Shown here: positions 1 to 11,666 of the stretch, piece by piece
Position numbering within the stretch: the stretch's first letter is position 1
Layout: each line of letters opens with the position of its first letter
Assembly (NCBI GenBank): GCA_003665825.1
Contig: QPFY01000010.1
Coordinates: 868,001-932,000 of the forward strand
Direction: 5' to 3'
Source: Microbotryum silenes-acaulis
Lineage: Eukaryota > Basidiomycota > Microbotryomycetes > Microbotryales > Microbotryaceae
DNA: 64,000 nt
Position numbers and translations under genes: made by a program
Notes under the pieces: generated by a model
The model's database searches: none
What the model was told of the DNA's origin: nothing
The model's input: only the letters and a program-made list of their open reading frames with translations

Positions 1-978
1 TGCAAGATCCACTGGCAATCCAACGGCGAGTTCCTCTGCGTCAAGGTCGACCGCCACACCAAAACGAAAAAGACGCAGTATTGCAACCTCGAACTGTTCC
101 GCCTGCGCGACAAGGACTGCCCGGTCCAAGTCATCGAGATCAAGGACGCCGTCACCGCCTTCGCATGGGAGCCCAAGGGCGATCGCTTCGTGCTCATCAC
201 GACCAACGATCCCAACCACGGTCAGGGTCAGCCCGGTGTCCTGCTCAAGACCTCGGTCTCGTTCTACGGCTTCGATCAACGCAAGGGCGATTTCTTACCC
301 CTGCGAACGTTCGACAACAAGCAGTCCAATTCGATCTACTGGTCCCCCAAGGGACGTCACGTCCTCCTGGCGACCCTCGGCAGCAACTCCAAGTTCGACA
401 TCGACTTTTGGGATCTCGACCTCGACCGAGAGGACAAGACGGACGAGAAGGACATTGGTGCGGCGATTCGTCTCATCACCACGGTCGAACATTACGGTGT
501 CACCGATATCGAGTGGGATCCATCGGGACGTTTCGTCGCGACGTCGGCTTCGACCTGGATGAGTTCGATGGAACCCGGTTACGTCATTTGGGACTTCAAG
601 GGTGTCGAGTTGGCGCGCGCCAAGGTCGACAAGTTCAGGCAACTCTTGTGGCGTCCTCGACCGGCGACGTTGTTGTCCAAGGAGGACCAAAAGAGGATCA
701 GGAAGAACCTCAGGGATTACTCGAGGCAGTTCGAGGAACAGGATCAGTTGGAGGCGTCGAACGTTTCGTCCGAATTGATCGCGTTGAGGCAGAGGTTGAT
801 GGAGGAGTGGAACGCTTGGCGCTCGAGGGCCAAGGAGATCATGGAAGCCAAGAGGAACCAGATGGGACGGCCCAAAAAGTTTGCCTTGCTCAGGGTCGAG
901 GAGGCCAACATCGCCGACGAGATTGTCGAGGAGTGGGTCGAGGAGGTCATCTCGGAGAAGGAGGAGGTCATCGCCTGA
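1..978 (+). CDS. PRT1: Translation initiation factor eIF3 subunit b, C-terminal part
   Basis: The gene is cut by the left window edge; reading frame 1 is open from base 1 to the TGA at 976-978 (325 codons visible). The visible protein holds the last blades of the WD40/beta-propeller, with motifs such as FAWEPKGDRF, SIYWSPKGRHVLLATLGS and DIEWDPSGRFVATSAS. A C-terminal helical tail follows, including LLWRPRPATLLSKEDQKRIR and an acidic end. This order is diagnostic of eIF3b/Prt1, the propeller scaffold of eIF3 that binds the 40S subunit; in that family the RRM lies upstream, outside this window. No intron is seen in the visible part. The gene is convergent with the next one, with 250 bp between stops. 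Identity is from motif recognition and is strong. Confidence 0.93.
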   Translation, partial: CKIHWQSNGEFLCVKVDRHTKTKKTQYCNLELFRLRDKDCPVQVIEIKDAVTAFAWEPKGDRFVLITTNDPNHGQGQPGVLLKTSVSFYGFDQRKGDFLPLRTFDNKQSNSIYWSPKGRHVLLATLGSNSKFDIDFWDLDLDREDKTDEKDIGAAIRLITTVEHYGVTDIEWDPSGRFVATSASTWMSSMEPGYVIWDFKGVELARAKVDKFRQLLWRPRPATLLSKEDQKRIRKNLRDYSRQFEEQDQLEASNVSSELIALRQRLMEEWNAWRSRAKEIMEAKRNQMGRPKKFALLRVEEANIADEIVEEWVEEVISEKEEVIA

Positions 979-1228
979 ACGTGGGAGGAAAGCTCTCAAC
1001 TTCTCTCCACCTCTTTTGGGACAACGGGCGGTGCAATATAAAAATCATCATTGGTATTACAAAACAAACGTACTAGATACAGGACACCCGGACGGTCACC
1101 GTCATATTATCTATCATTTCAACCGAATACATGCCACGCTCTAAACGTTCGGCATCAGGCTTAAGGAGAGAGCGTGGTCAGCAAGCTGAACAATAACACG
1201 GTGTGAAGACATTGCTAGAGGAAACTCA

Positions 1229-3673
1229 CTAGTCATATCTTATCAGTTGGTCCACGTCCTTGACGGCCAACTCGGCCATCTGCCTCGCCTCGATCCATAC
1301 CCAGACCTGTGAGGTTTTAGCGTGATCGAATCAGCTGCTGTCATCAGATCTGTCGAATGAGTTTGAACTGACCTTGAGCATCGTCCCCAGTCCGCCCAGG
1401 CCCAAGCCACCTGCTCCCTGTCTCATCTGCTCTGTACTCATCGTCGTACCCAACTGCCTCAAGATAGGTAAAGCCGACTTGAACAGATCCATACCCGGGT
1501 CCAGCTGTCGCCCGATCCCTTCTAACAACAAGATCGAAATGACGGTGTTGACGAAGTCGGCCTCCATCTTGACGTGGTGTCTTCGGACGTTGTTCAGCAC
1601 CTCGGATAAGACATCCGCGATCTTGATATTGGCCAATGAGAAGGTCTGCGACTTGACGCTCAGCACGAGGTGTTGCATCCGTAGAGCGAATTGTTCCTCG
1701 TCGATGACGAGCTCGGGCGCACGACACCGTTCGACCATCAGCCGACCGGCCTCGTAGCCGTCAAAGCGCGCCACGGCGGAAAAGAGGTCGAGGAAATTTT
1801 GCCGGTTCTGCCCGTCGAGCCGAGTGACGAGCCCGGCATCGATAAAGACCAATTCGGGCTGATAGCCTTCCGCGTCCAGCCGTGCGAGCTCGGCATGAAA
1901 TTCGGGCGCGGGTTTCTTCGAGAATTCGCGGATGTTGTGGACGATATCAATATCATCAACCGTGCCGGCCGAGTCATGTGGGGGTTCGCCGAATAGGGAG
2001 GGGAACCAGTTGGACAGCATCGACTTGGTCGTCGGCTTGAAGAATTTGACCATGATATTTCCCGGGTGCAAATCGGCGTGCGAAAAGTCGTCGATCAATA
2101 ACATGTGGAGGAAAGCGTCGAGGCCGAGGTTCGCTAGCCGGTGATCAAAGGCTCCTCCCGTCTTGTTCAAGAAGGCTTCCAAAGGGACAGCGTCTTCAAA
2201 CTCTTCGAAAAGAACCCTTCTGCTCGTGTACTTTTTCAGCGCACGGGGAAAAGAAACGGTCGGTCGATGACGAAAGTTGTTCTCGAACGTCTGCAGGTTG
2301 TTGGCCTCGATGCGGAGGTCGACTTGGGACATCATCATCTGCCCAAAGACCTGCACTTCCTCCGGGAACGACAGCCACTGCATGCCGGGAAGGACGTTAA
2401 GCACTCGGGCAAAGAACATCATGATCTTGAGATCCCTCGCAATCATCTTTTCGACGCCAGGGTGTAAAACCTTGATCGCGACGGCGGAGGAAGGAATCTT
2501 GGGAGGTCGCTGGTCATCGGGTCGAGGGGTGATGGTGCGCGTGACGGCGGACATCATTGAAGGGTCTTTCTCGTGTTTGGGGTCGAGGTAATCGTCTGGG
2601 AGCAAATCGGGGTTGATGGTGGCCTTGTACACTTGAGCGATCGCGCCAATGCCCATCGGCTTCTCTCCGAATTCGAGGAAGATCTCGGAAAAGGGTCGGC
2701 CGAATGCCTGCTCGATGACGCGTTTCGTATATCGCAACGAGTGGGGTTTGCCGTTGGAGTGGAGTTTGCCAAAGAGCTCGCACAGCTCGGACGGGAACAA
2801 GTCGGTCCTGGATCCGGCCCATTGGGCGAGCTAAAAAATGTGGGGAGAGTGTCACCAAGGTTTCTTCAGATGAGCTGTATATTGAAAGAAACGTACCTTG
2901 ATAAATGTGGGACCGGCCATCTCCATCTGGTGCACGAGGAACCAATACCACCAACTGGTTGTGACTCTTGGTCCTTCCTTCTTCTTGAATACTCTCCGCT
3001 TGTCGCGGCCGCTGTCGAGCACCTCGAGCATCAACACGGGCGCACTGAGGATGACGGGGAGGAACATAATTGCGAGGTGAATGAAGCGGGCGGTGGTGCT
3101 GATGGGCTCAAAGACGTAGAGCACAAAGAAGCGGCCGATCCTGCCCAACAGCGTCAGTGGCCGCTTGGACGTTGACAGCGAATCGCCATCGGCCACGAGG
3201 AACTCGGACTCTTCCGGGTGGTCGATGTTCTCCTTGATTGACTTGAGCGAGGGTTTAGAGGTTGAGACGTGGTCGTGGGAGTGGGGCGACTCCAATAAGA
3301 GTGGTGACGATCCAACGAGCAGAATCGGGATCAGAGACCATCGCCAGGACGACGACGACGAGGACGACTCGGTTTGCTTCCACTGGTGACCACGGCCACG
3401 GCCATGGTCATGGTTCTTGCTGCCTGTCGCTCTACTCGTCGAGAACGTCTTGCCGTACCATGTCGGCCGTGGAAGCGGTGTGGGTGAGCTGAGGAGCGAT
3501 TGAGATGAAGCTCGGCTGACGACGACGACCGGTAGTCTCGGGCGATTGCTCCGACTCGCGTGAAGGGGGCACGACAGCGATGACAGCGACGACAGAGGGC
3601 GCTGCAGCACACCCGACGACGAGCGACCTGGTCGCGCAAGTCGTGAGATGCTCGATGACTGACGTGATAGCAT
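1229..3673 (-). CDS. CQD1: ABC1/UbiB-family atypical kinase, ADCK2/Cqd1-like (mitochondrial)
   Basis: Three exons on the minus strand: 3673-2897, 2830-1373 and 1306-1229 (770 aa; introns of 66 nt, both phase 0). The N-terminus is Arg/Ser-rich like a mitochondrial presequence, followed by a hydrophobic segment (LAIMFLPVILSAPVLML). The UbiB core follows: FIKLAQWAGSRTDLFP, an Ala-rich loop GIGAIAQVYKA, the lysine strand VAIKVLHPG, the catalytic-type loop DFSHADLHPGNIMV and the metal-binding strand VFIDAGLV. The motif order and the early membrane segment fit human ADCK2 and yeast Ypl109c/Cqd1, which act in coenzyme Q distribution in mitochondria. The family KxGQ motif reads KLAQ here. The start is the first ATG ahead of the presequence; the last exon adds 25 residues (VWVWIEARQM...). 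Kinase activity is not implied, since UbiB proteins are mainly ATPases. Confidence 0.85.
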
Positions 3674-4665
3674 CGTCTTCACGTCCGAGCCGTGGTGATG
3701 ACCGACGAGTTGCGATCGGTTACGCGCAAAGAGAAGAGGCAAGTGGATGAAGCTGAAATCGCGCCTCGGCCGTGTCGATGACGCAGGACAGCGCAGGACG
3801 TAACGATCGCGCGCCGCACAAAAAGAATCCAATTGGAATCCAGCTCGCAAATTATTCGAGCGCCGAGCCTGACTTGCCGCGATGAGTCACCCAGGTACCG
3901 TACTGGATGAGTAGAGTTGATGATTCGCAAATTCATCCGTGGGGTCCGAATCGTGATCGATCGATCGCCTTCGAAGAGGAACAAAATACAAGCTAGTGCT
4001 GGACATCCGAGTCGCTGGGCTGTCGATCTTCGCCATCTCGGAGCCGGAAGAAGCGCGGCGATAGGGTAATGAATTGACTCCGGGGCTCGAGCTCGATGGG
4101 TTCTCCGGATGGGTTCTCCGAGCTCGAGCTTATTGCAGGTGGATGTATGCGCGTTCATGGACTGCCGACGTCCGTTCAACTTTCAAAGCCGACCGACCAT
4201 GGGCGATTTCCAGAGCTCGGTTCGAAACTGGTCTTTGCCGACGACACTTGTTCCCTCTTCGGTGTGAGGCAGCTCCCAGCGTGCTAAGCAGAAACAGGGC
4301 AGGGAGGCGGTCCGTGCGAGCTGGTGCCGTCGTTGAGGCCACAAACTGACTGCAACGCCCATCGCAAGTCTCGAGTCGAGTCGAGCGCGCGCGTCGCCTC
4401 ACGCGGCCTCACGGCCTCGAGAGCTTACGCCTTGTCTCACGCTCTCCTGACATCTCGGCTGGTGTTGGAACGACCACCGGGGCGCGAGAAACGTACAACT
4501 CGACCCTAGGACCGACTCGTCCTGTCTGACGCGGCGGCCGAGGCGAGCTTGCGTCGACTGAGCTTCGTACGGCCCCCCTCCGACCCGCGATCCCGAATCC
4601 CAGCCAGCAGCAGCCCGTGACCAGCAGGAGCGGAGTCGCAGCTCGGCCGCCCGCTGCAAGCAACA
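3674..4665. other. Divergent intergenic region (ABC1-like / SSXT gene)
   Basis: About 1 kb between two divergently transcribed genes, with no convincing ORF. It contains an inverted-repeat patch at 4083-4131: GCTCGAGCTCG and CGAGCTCGAGC arms enclosing two copies of ATGGGTTCTCCG. It probably holds both promoters. Confidence 0.6.
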
Positions 4666-7600
4666 ATGCCACACTCACGAGGCGCGTCGCGGGAACCGAG
4701 TGCAGCCCTGGCCACCCCAGCAACGACGACCGCGAGCACCGCTACGACAACAAACACGACCACGGCCTCGACCTCTGCCACGACGATCGACCTTGGCTCA
4801 CCACCTACGACACGACGCAGTACGCGATCGTTGTCACAGGTGCCGTCGTCGTCGAACCATGCCCACCCGCCAGCAGCAACGACGGCCTCGAAGACGGCCA
4901 GTCGCAGCCCCTCGACCTCGAACTCGAACTCGACCTCGATCTCGACCCGTTCCAGGGATCCGTCACCGGGGACGACGAGGATCACGCGTAGCAGAGCCGG
5001 CAGTCTGGCCCCCGTTGATCAACCTGACCCGATCCAAGAGTCGGACGACGAAGACGGCAGCGACGGTCACGACGAGACAAACGAGGACGGCGATGAGACG
5101 ATCAAGCAAGAGGAGCAGACTGAGCAAACAAAAGACGACCAGGCCCTCACACCGGAGCCATCGCAACCCAAACTCGACACGCGTCTCATCATAGAACAAG
5201 TCGACCCAACAATACCCGAACACGATCACCCCTCGTTGATCGATCTACCGCGAGCGACGGACTCGATCCTTGAAGAAGAGCCAGTCGGTCCAAGCGCGGC
5301 GAGCATCGATCCACCCTCAACAAGCTCACCCCCACCACCCTCAGCAGCCGCAGTCGAGCCAGAGCCAGAGCCAGAGCCAGAGCCTGCCCTGGTCTCTTCG
5401 TCCGATCCGTCAACCCTTTCCACCCACACCGAACCAGTGCCCAAACCCCCTACAGCAGAGCCCACCTCTCTCGCCGATGATTTGGAGTCGCAGCCCAAAT
5501 ACGAGACCGTCGGCGCGTCCGAGCAAGTCCCGGCAGGAGAGGATGCTCCCACTGTCGATGTACTTGCTGAGCCAGAAGACGCATCACCGTACGAGCCAGA
5601 GTCTTCGGAGGCGTTGGCACCGATACCTCGGGCTTCCGACGTTACCTCGGTCGAACCCGCGATCGAAGAGGAAGCCCCGGCGGCACCCAGGCAAACGGAG
5701 TCTGAACCGAAGCCGGAACGGCCCGTCGCGTCACCAAAAGCTTCACCTCAAGTGGATGAGGCGTGTACAGGCACACCGCCTGCCCCCGAACCTACACTAT
5801 CGACGGCACGTTCGGTAAAAGACGAGGAACCGGTTCCCGAACCGCCTGCGGCCCTGGAGGAGGCAGAGTCTTCGCTGTTGACGACCGCAACGACTACGGA
5901 CACGATACCAGAAGCTACGGATGATCTCACCGATCCGAAGCAGGATGAAGAAAATGTCGCTGAGCTCGATGGAATGGCACGGCAGTCGGCCGAAGATGAA
6001 CCAAGTGAGTCATGTTCGCTCCAGCTGCTAGGAGATTATGAACAGACCAAGTCGGCGTGAAAATGCTGACTCCTCCGAGTTCCTCAGTACCCACCCCATT
6101 CGATGGCATTGTGACAAAAGATCCAACCCCGAATACGAAAGTCGTAGAAGCAACAAAATTTCCTCTGACTATGGACGACGATGAAGGTGCGACGACAGAA
6201 TCTATTGTTGCCGACATCATCCCAGAAGACGAGCAACCGAGCGCGCCAGCGACGATACCGGCCGTGACCCCTGACGCTTCTACCGACCCGGCACCGGAAT
6301 CGGTACCGGTATCCTCGGCCGACGCGGAAGCCTCCGGGGCCGATGCGACCCAGACTGCTCCTAAAACGTCGAGGACGACCCTGGAAGCCGTCAGTGCCGA
6401 TCAGGAGAAGCCTAGCGACCATACTGCAGACGCAATCAAGCCAGCAGGCACGAACGCTTCGAGTAACATGCAGATTGACGCAGCTGCAAGCAGTGAACCA
6501 GCCAAATCCACGAAAGCTGGGTCACCTCCTGCGGCAGCAAATGAAGCGAGGCCCAAATTGGCTGAAGTGATCGCAGCGTCTGGCTCAGCCGCCGGCCTAG
6601 AATCCGACCCGTCGGGAAAACCGGTGAAGCAATCGCCTCCTCTGCCCGGACCGCTGGTGATGCCCCCCAACGTGCAAGCTATGGCGCCAAAGGAGGTTCG
6701 CCGTCGCTTCAATGGTCATAAGGTGTCGTGCGTGCTGGCTCTAAACGTCGAATTGGTCAAGTACGTGGCAATTTCTCCCAACAGATTTCATCACGGCAAC
6801 TCTTGAGCTGACTCGACTTTGACTTCTGTAGGATCGCATGCGAGCTGCAAAAGAGCGGGCCCGTGGATCCGGTCGAGCACGGGGCCTTGACGCAGCGCCT
6901 GCAGTCCAATATCGCCTACCTGTCCGCCATGGCCGAGCAAGCTTCGATCCGCGACGGACCTTTCCCGATCCCTCCATGCCCGATTCTTGAAAGTCCGCCA
7001 ACCCCTAAGCTCGGACCGCGACTGGCACAGCTATATTCGACGCTCAAGGCCTATTTCGCTGCGGCCGACCGATATGAGCAGCAAGCTCAGAAGAACGCGC
7101 TCATTCCAAGCACGGCGGTCGCCTCGCAGCCTCTACCGGCGCCGACTTTGCCCAACGCTGCTCTTCAGCCTGCCAACGGCCCGGTATCCACGTCAAACGC
7201 GATGCAAGGTGTCGTCAACCTCAACGGCAAACGAGCCATCGATACGGATGCCGAGGAGAGTCCGCCGAAACGATCAGGCTCAGCATTTACCCCTGCGATC
7301 AAGCCCGAGCTGTCGAGTGCTGCTCCCTTTCAGACTGGGTCCCCTGCTCGAGCGCCTGCATCTCTGCCGACTATTTCGAATACCACGTCCACGTCGACTA
7401 TCGCGCCGGTAGGCCCATCCGCAAGCCCGGCAGGTACTGCAACGAATTTGCCGCCTACGACGGGAATGTCGCCTGCGGTTCAAGCACGTGGACCTGCAGC
7501 AGTCAACGGATCGTCGATCGCCTTCACAGGAGCTCAAGCGTCGCCCATGGGTAATCAAGCACCTCTTCAACGCCATCCCTCGCAGCCTCAACCGCCGTTC

Positions 7601-10171
7601 GTAGGCAATGCGCCTCCAGCATCTCTCGGGAATCCCAACTCGATTCCGTCACATCTCCAAATGCCACCGCAGGTCCAGGCCCAGCACTTTGCCCAGCTCA
7701 CCCCGCAACAGCAGAACTACCTTCGCCAGCAGCACATGGCAAATCAGCAGCAGCAGTTCCAACAATACCAAGCGGCCGCTCAGGCAGCAGCGCAGGCGCA
7801 GGCTCAACAGGCTCAAGCTCAGGCGCAGGCTCAGCAAAGTGCGGTGAACGCGATGCAGCGGCAGCAGCAGATGCAGCAACAGGCTCAGCAGGCCCAGCAG
7901 CAGGCCCAGCAACAGCAGGCGCAACAACAACAGGCGCAGCAGCAACAGGCGCAGCAGCAAGCCATAGGGTCTCCTGCAGCACAAGCTCGACGAGTTCCGC
8001 CGATTCCCAATCGCCAAGGATCAGCGACTCCAGGCCCCGGTTTTACTCGTCCGATGTCGGCGCTCAGCCAACACGCCCATGCCGCCTCTCCTGGCTCGTA
8101 CTCGGATCTGGGCAACTCGACATCCTCTATGCCACCGCGTTCGTCTTATCCGAACGCGCCAACGCCTGGTCGACCGTTGCCTCCTCCGCCGCCAGGCCCG
8201 TCCCAGTCCCCTCACCCAGGCCAGCAGCAGCAGCAACAACAACAACAACAACAACAACAGCAGCAGCAGCAGACCCAAAGCGGTCCCGTTATGCCAGGCT
8301 CCGCGAACGATCATCGACCACCGGCCGAGCAGTACGCGTCCCTTCAGGCTATCATGTCGGCCGCGTCTTTCCGACAACTCCCGCCGCACGTGCAAGAGAT
8401 GATCCAACGTAACGCGCAAGCTCTACTGTACCAGCTCCAGGCAACTTCGATGGCGAACGCGAGGCTTGCTCAACAGCAGCAGCAACAGCAGATGCAGGCC
8501 GGAGCTCGCCCTCAGGGGTTGATGGGAGCACCGGGGATGGGGAACAATGGCCCGTCCGCGTTGACGCTACAGCAGCTGCAACAACAGGTGGCGCAACAAC
8601 AACAGCAGCAAGCGGCACAGCAGCAGCAGAACAACTCGGTCGGCAGGGCCGGATCGCCACCCTTCGGTCAGAGCCCGCAATTGCAACATGCGCAGTTGAG
8701 GCAGACCAACAACTCGCCTTACGCTCCGAGTCCACCAGCAGGCGGTCCTCCCGGCGCTGAGACTTCGGGCAGTGCATACTTTCGAGAGCAGTGAGTTCTG
8801 GTCCACTGCCGACTTGAAGGCACTTCACGGTAGTTGGGACTGACTCTTTCGATTCGACTTCCCAGATTGGCTCAGCAGCAGCAGCTCCAAATGCGTTCCG
8901 GTTCACCTGCAGTCTACGCCCAATCGCAGAATCTGTTGCAGCAAAAGCAGAATGCGGCGATGATGGCCTACCAACAGGCTGCAGCAAGTCAAGGCGCCGG
9001 GCAGCCGGGCACTCCCTCGCAGTTCGGTTATCCGCCCCAACGACCTGCGCCTGGTTCTGCCCCGGCTTCTTCGCCCTTCACACCCGGTAGCCTCCCTCTG
9101 CACCAGACACCGACTCCTTCAGCTCAGTCCCATAGTTCGCCTTTCGCTACTGGAACGCGACCTCCGACCGCACCTTCGCCGCAGCATGCCTCTCCGGCCG
9201 CCTTCTCTGCTGCACCTTCACCGGCGTACTCCGCTCTTGCAAGCGGATCCGCAATCTTCCCTGCCCAAAGCCCTTACGCCTCAGCGCCCACGCCTCGCAA
9301 CACGGGACTCGCTGGTGGGGCCGTCGACTCGCCCTCCGCGTTGACGAACAAGGTATCCCCTGCTCCTCCTTCGACGCCCGCAGCAACCAAACCCAAGCCG
9401 AAGCGCCAGACGAAGAAGCAAAAGGAGGCCGAGGAAAAGGAACGCAAGGCCAAGGAGGAAGCCGAAAAGAAGAAGAAGGAGGACGCTGAGGAAGCCGAGA
9501 AGGCCAAGGCGACTGCGGAAGCGGCAGCTGCCGTCACAGCTCAACAACAACAAGCTCAGGCGGCCGTCCAACAGCAGTCACAGCAGCAGCACTTGACCCA
9601 GCAGCAACAGCAGCAATTTGCCATCGTAAGTCCCTGGTGAATGAACCCGTTTTCGACCGTGGCTGTGCGCTGACTCGAGGCCCGCCGGAAAACAGCAACA
9701 AATGCAGTTCCAGCAGCAACAGCAGCAGACCTTTGCTCATCAGCAGGCCATGCCACTTGCTCAGGTGAGTGCAAGCTTGCGTGCTTCTGGACCTCGGAGG
9801 TGTTTTCGACACTAAGCTTGAAATATTGACGATGCAGCTGCAAGCTCGCCAACGACTCGCCCAAAACGGATCGCCTGGCATGTTCCAAACGCAGGCGCCG
9901 AATCAATACCTTGCCGGTAGTCCTTCACAAGTAAGTTGATTTGCGGGCACGAGTATCGTTGGTTCGAGGCTTTTTTGTTGATTTGGTCGTTCTTCACCGA
10001 CAGCTCATGGGCCAGAATCAAGGAATTGCCGGCATGGCTCAGCAGAAGAACGCCCAGCTGGCGATGGTGCAACAGCAACAGCAGATGCTGCTTCGACAGC
10101 AACAGCAGCAACAGCAGCAACAGCAGCAACAGCAGCAACAGCAGCAGCGCCAACAACAGCAGCTTCAATTT

Positions 10172-10203
<32 letters not shown>

Positions 10204-10447
10204 ACAGCAGCAACAGCAGCAAGGATCACCTTCGCCTTTCATCGCCGGTGCCGGCGCCAACGCGATGCTTGGACCTAGCTCGTTCAACGGAAACGCAATG
10301 ACATCCACGCTCGGTGGGGCTTGGCCGTCTCAAAGCCCACTCTCGGCTCAAAATGAGTGGGCTAGTGCCAGCACGACCATTGCTCCCGCGGCCACGACTG
10401 CGATCGCCGACGAGGACGACTGGAGCTCGTACTTGAACGACGACTGA
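4666..10447 (+). CDS. Large glutamine-rich protein with SSXT (SS18/Snf11-like) segment
   Basis: Seven exons: 4666-6004, 6088-6760, 6832-8790, 8866-9625, 9696-9764, 9838-9930 and 10004-10447 (1,778 aa, all phases consistent). Residues 1-640 are low-complexity Ser/Thr/Pro/Glu-rich. At about 640-705, across the second intron, is a helical segment (LNVELVKIACELQK ... LTQRLQSNIAYLSAMAEQ) resembling the SSXT N-terminal domain of SS18; yeast Snf11 is the proposed fungal relative in SWI/SNF. The rest is rich in Gln, Pro and Ser with several polyQ tracts, one charged Lys/Glu coiled coil near 9395-9520, and an acidic Trp end (DEEDDWSSYLNDD, written here as ADEDDWSSYLNDD). I infer a nuclear chromatin or coactivator role. 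A Med15-like coactivator is the alternative. ATG 4666 is the first in frame. Confidence 0.66.
7735..7965 (+). repeat. CAG/CAA (polyglutamine/alanine) repeat region 1
   Basis: Imperfect CAG/CAA/GCG codon run in exon 3 of the SSXT-type gene, coding mostly Gln with Ala (QAQAQQ pattern). Codon mixing suggests selection for the peptide rather than pure slippage. Confidence 0.85.
8222..8274 (+). repeat. CAG/CAA polyglutamine tract 2
   Basis: Near-pure run of CAG and CAA codons (about 17 Gln) in exon 3 of the SSXT-type gene. It is a likely length-variable site. Confidence 0.85.
10067..10221 (+). repeat. CAG/CAA polyglutamine tract 3
   Basis: Long CAG/CAA run in the last exon of the SSXT-type gene, coding two polyGln blocks separated by a short Arg/Leu/Phe spacer. 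Confidence 0.87.
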
Positions 10448-10923
10448 TTTCTACGCATGCGACCTTAGCGCTCTTCCCCCCTATTCCGAGCCCCCCCCGA
10501 CCCGACACTATCCCCTTTTCCCCTCACTCTCGCGAACCGACCCGTCTCGTGTTCCCCCTTTTGTTCGTTTCGCATTTCTTGACGAGAGACTTCTTCACCT
10601 TTGCCCGTGTTGTAGAGCTTTCGCGTGTATACATTCAGTCCCGGAAGTGTGCGGAAAGTAGAACCATGACCGAGTTTTTGCTGGACCTGGCACAGAGCTG
10701 GTCTGAAGTAGAACACCTGGAACACCTAAGCCTCGCGCCGCTAGACGCAAATGAGTTTCCGATTCGAGACACCCGCAACTTAGCTCGAGTCCAGAGCCCA
10801 CGCAAACCCCGACTTTAAGGGAATATTGTTCCTCGGAGTCCCCTCTCGTCTCTCTGTCTCCCGATTGTCACATCTCCCCCCCACCATACCAACCATACCA
10901 ACTCCCCAAGCTACACTCTCACC
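10448..10923. other. Intergenic region
   Basis: 3' flank of the SSXT-type gene followed by a CT-rich stretch (about 10485-10560 and 10850-10920) typical of fungal promoters. I see no gene here. Confidence 0.5.
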
Positions 10924-11334
10924 ATGTCGTTCGCCTTGGCCCACAATCGCTCCCTCGAAATCATGCATCTCTACTTCGACGACGAGCAAGAGGTAATGGC
11001 GACTTGCCTGCTCGCAACGAACGAAACCGTAGAACTATCCGTTGTAAGCATCTCCGACAGTCAAGTCATCCTCCGGGCCCACGTCCACGAGCCCATGTGG
11101 CCCGTCATCCGCACCGCGTACTTCCTGGAAGCACTGCCAGTGATCTGGAATCACATTATTCAAACCATACGCACCGTCGTTCGAGGACCAGTCAAGATGA
11201 ACGCACGTCAAGCCTGCGACTGGCAAGACGTAAAATCCCAATTCCTCGACGACTTCGCTGATGCCGTCGCAGATACGAGCCATATCTCGGCTAGCGGCGC
11301 CAGGCTTAGGTGTTTCACTGCAGGTGTTTGGTAG
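10924..11334 (+). CDS. Hypothetical protein (136 aa), doubtful
   Basis: An ATG-initiated ORF of 136 codons preceded by a pyrimidine-rich leader and a good start context (CACCATGTCG). The peptide ([20 protein letters not shown]...) has no motif I recognise. A mildly hydrophobic stretch lies near [17 protein letters not shown]. It is not the 5' end of the GGT gene downstream, because no splice joins them in frame by eye. It could be a small unknown gene, a 5' exon of an unrecognised gene, or chance. Confidence 0.3.
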   Translation: MSFALAHNRSLEIMHLYFDDEQEVMATCLLATNETVELSVVSISDSQVILRAHVHEPMWPVIRTAYFLEALPVIWNHIIQTIRTVVRGPVKMNARQACDWQDVKSQFLDDFADAVADTSHISASGARLRCFTAGVW

Positions 11335-11666
11335 AGAGGAGTTGGCGCAGCTTGCCCTGTGCATTGACCAGAAAAACCTGTGAATCTTTGGTTCCCGAAG
11401 GCTGGGATACCGCAGTGCATGGTTCCACAAATGTTCAACATAACGAGGTAGAAGCCACTGCCCACATCTGCCAGTGGGTTCGCCACCACTTGGGACCGGC
11501 CCGGTTCGCCCCGCCCCACATTGCGAAAGTCATCCCCACAGTAGCGTACCGTCTGCCCCGGCTGCTAATGCGCTTAGCCTCCCCACACCCCTCCCTACCT
11601 GCCCAAGCATTCAGCATCCGGCTTGGACTCGAACCTGTCAGACGAGGACACTACTCCAGCACGACC

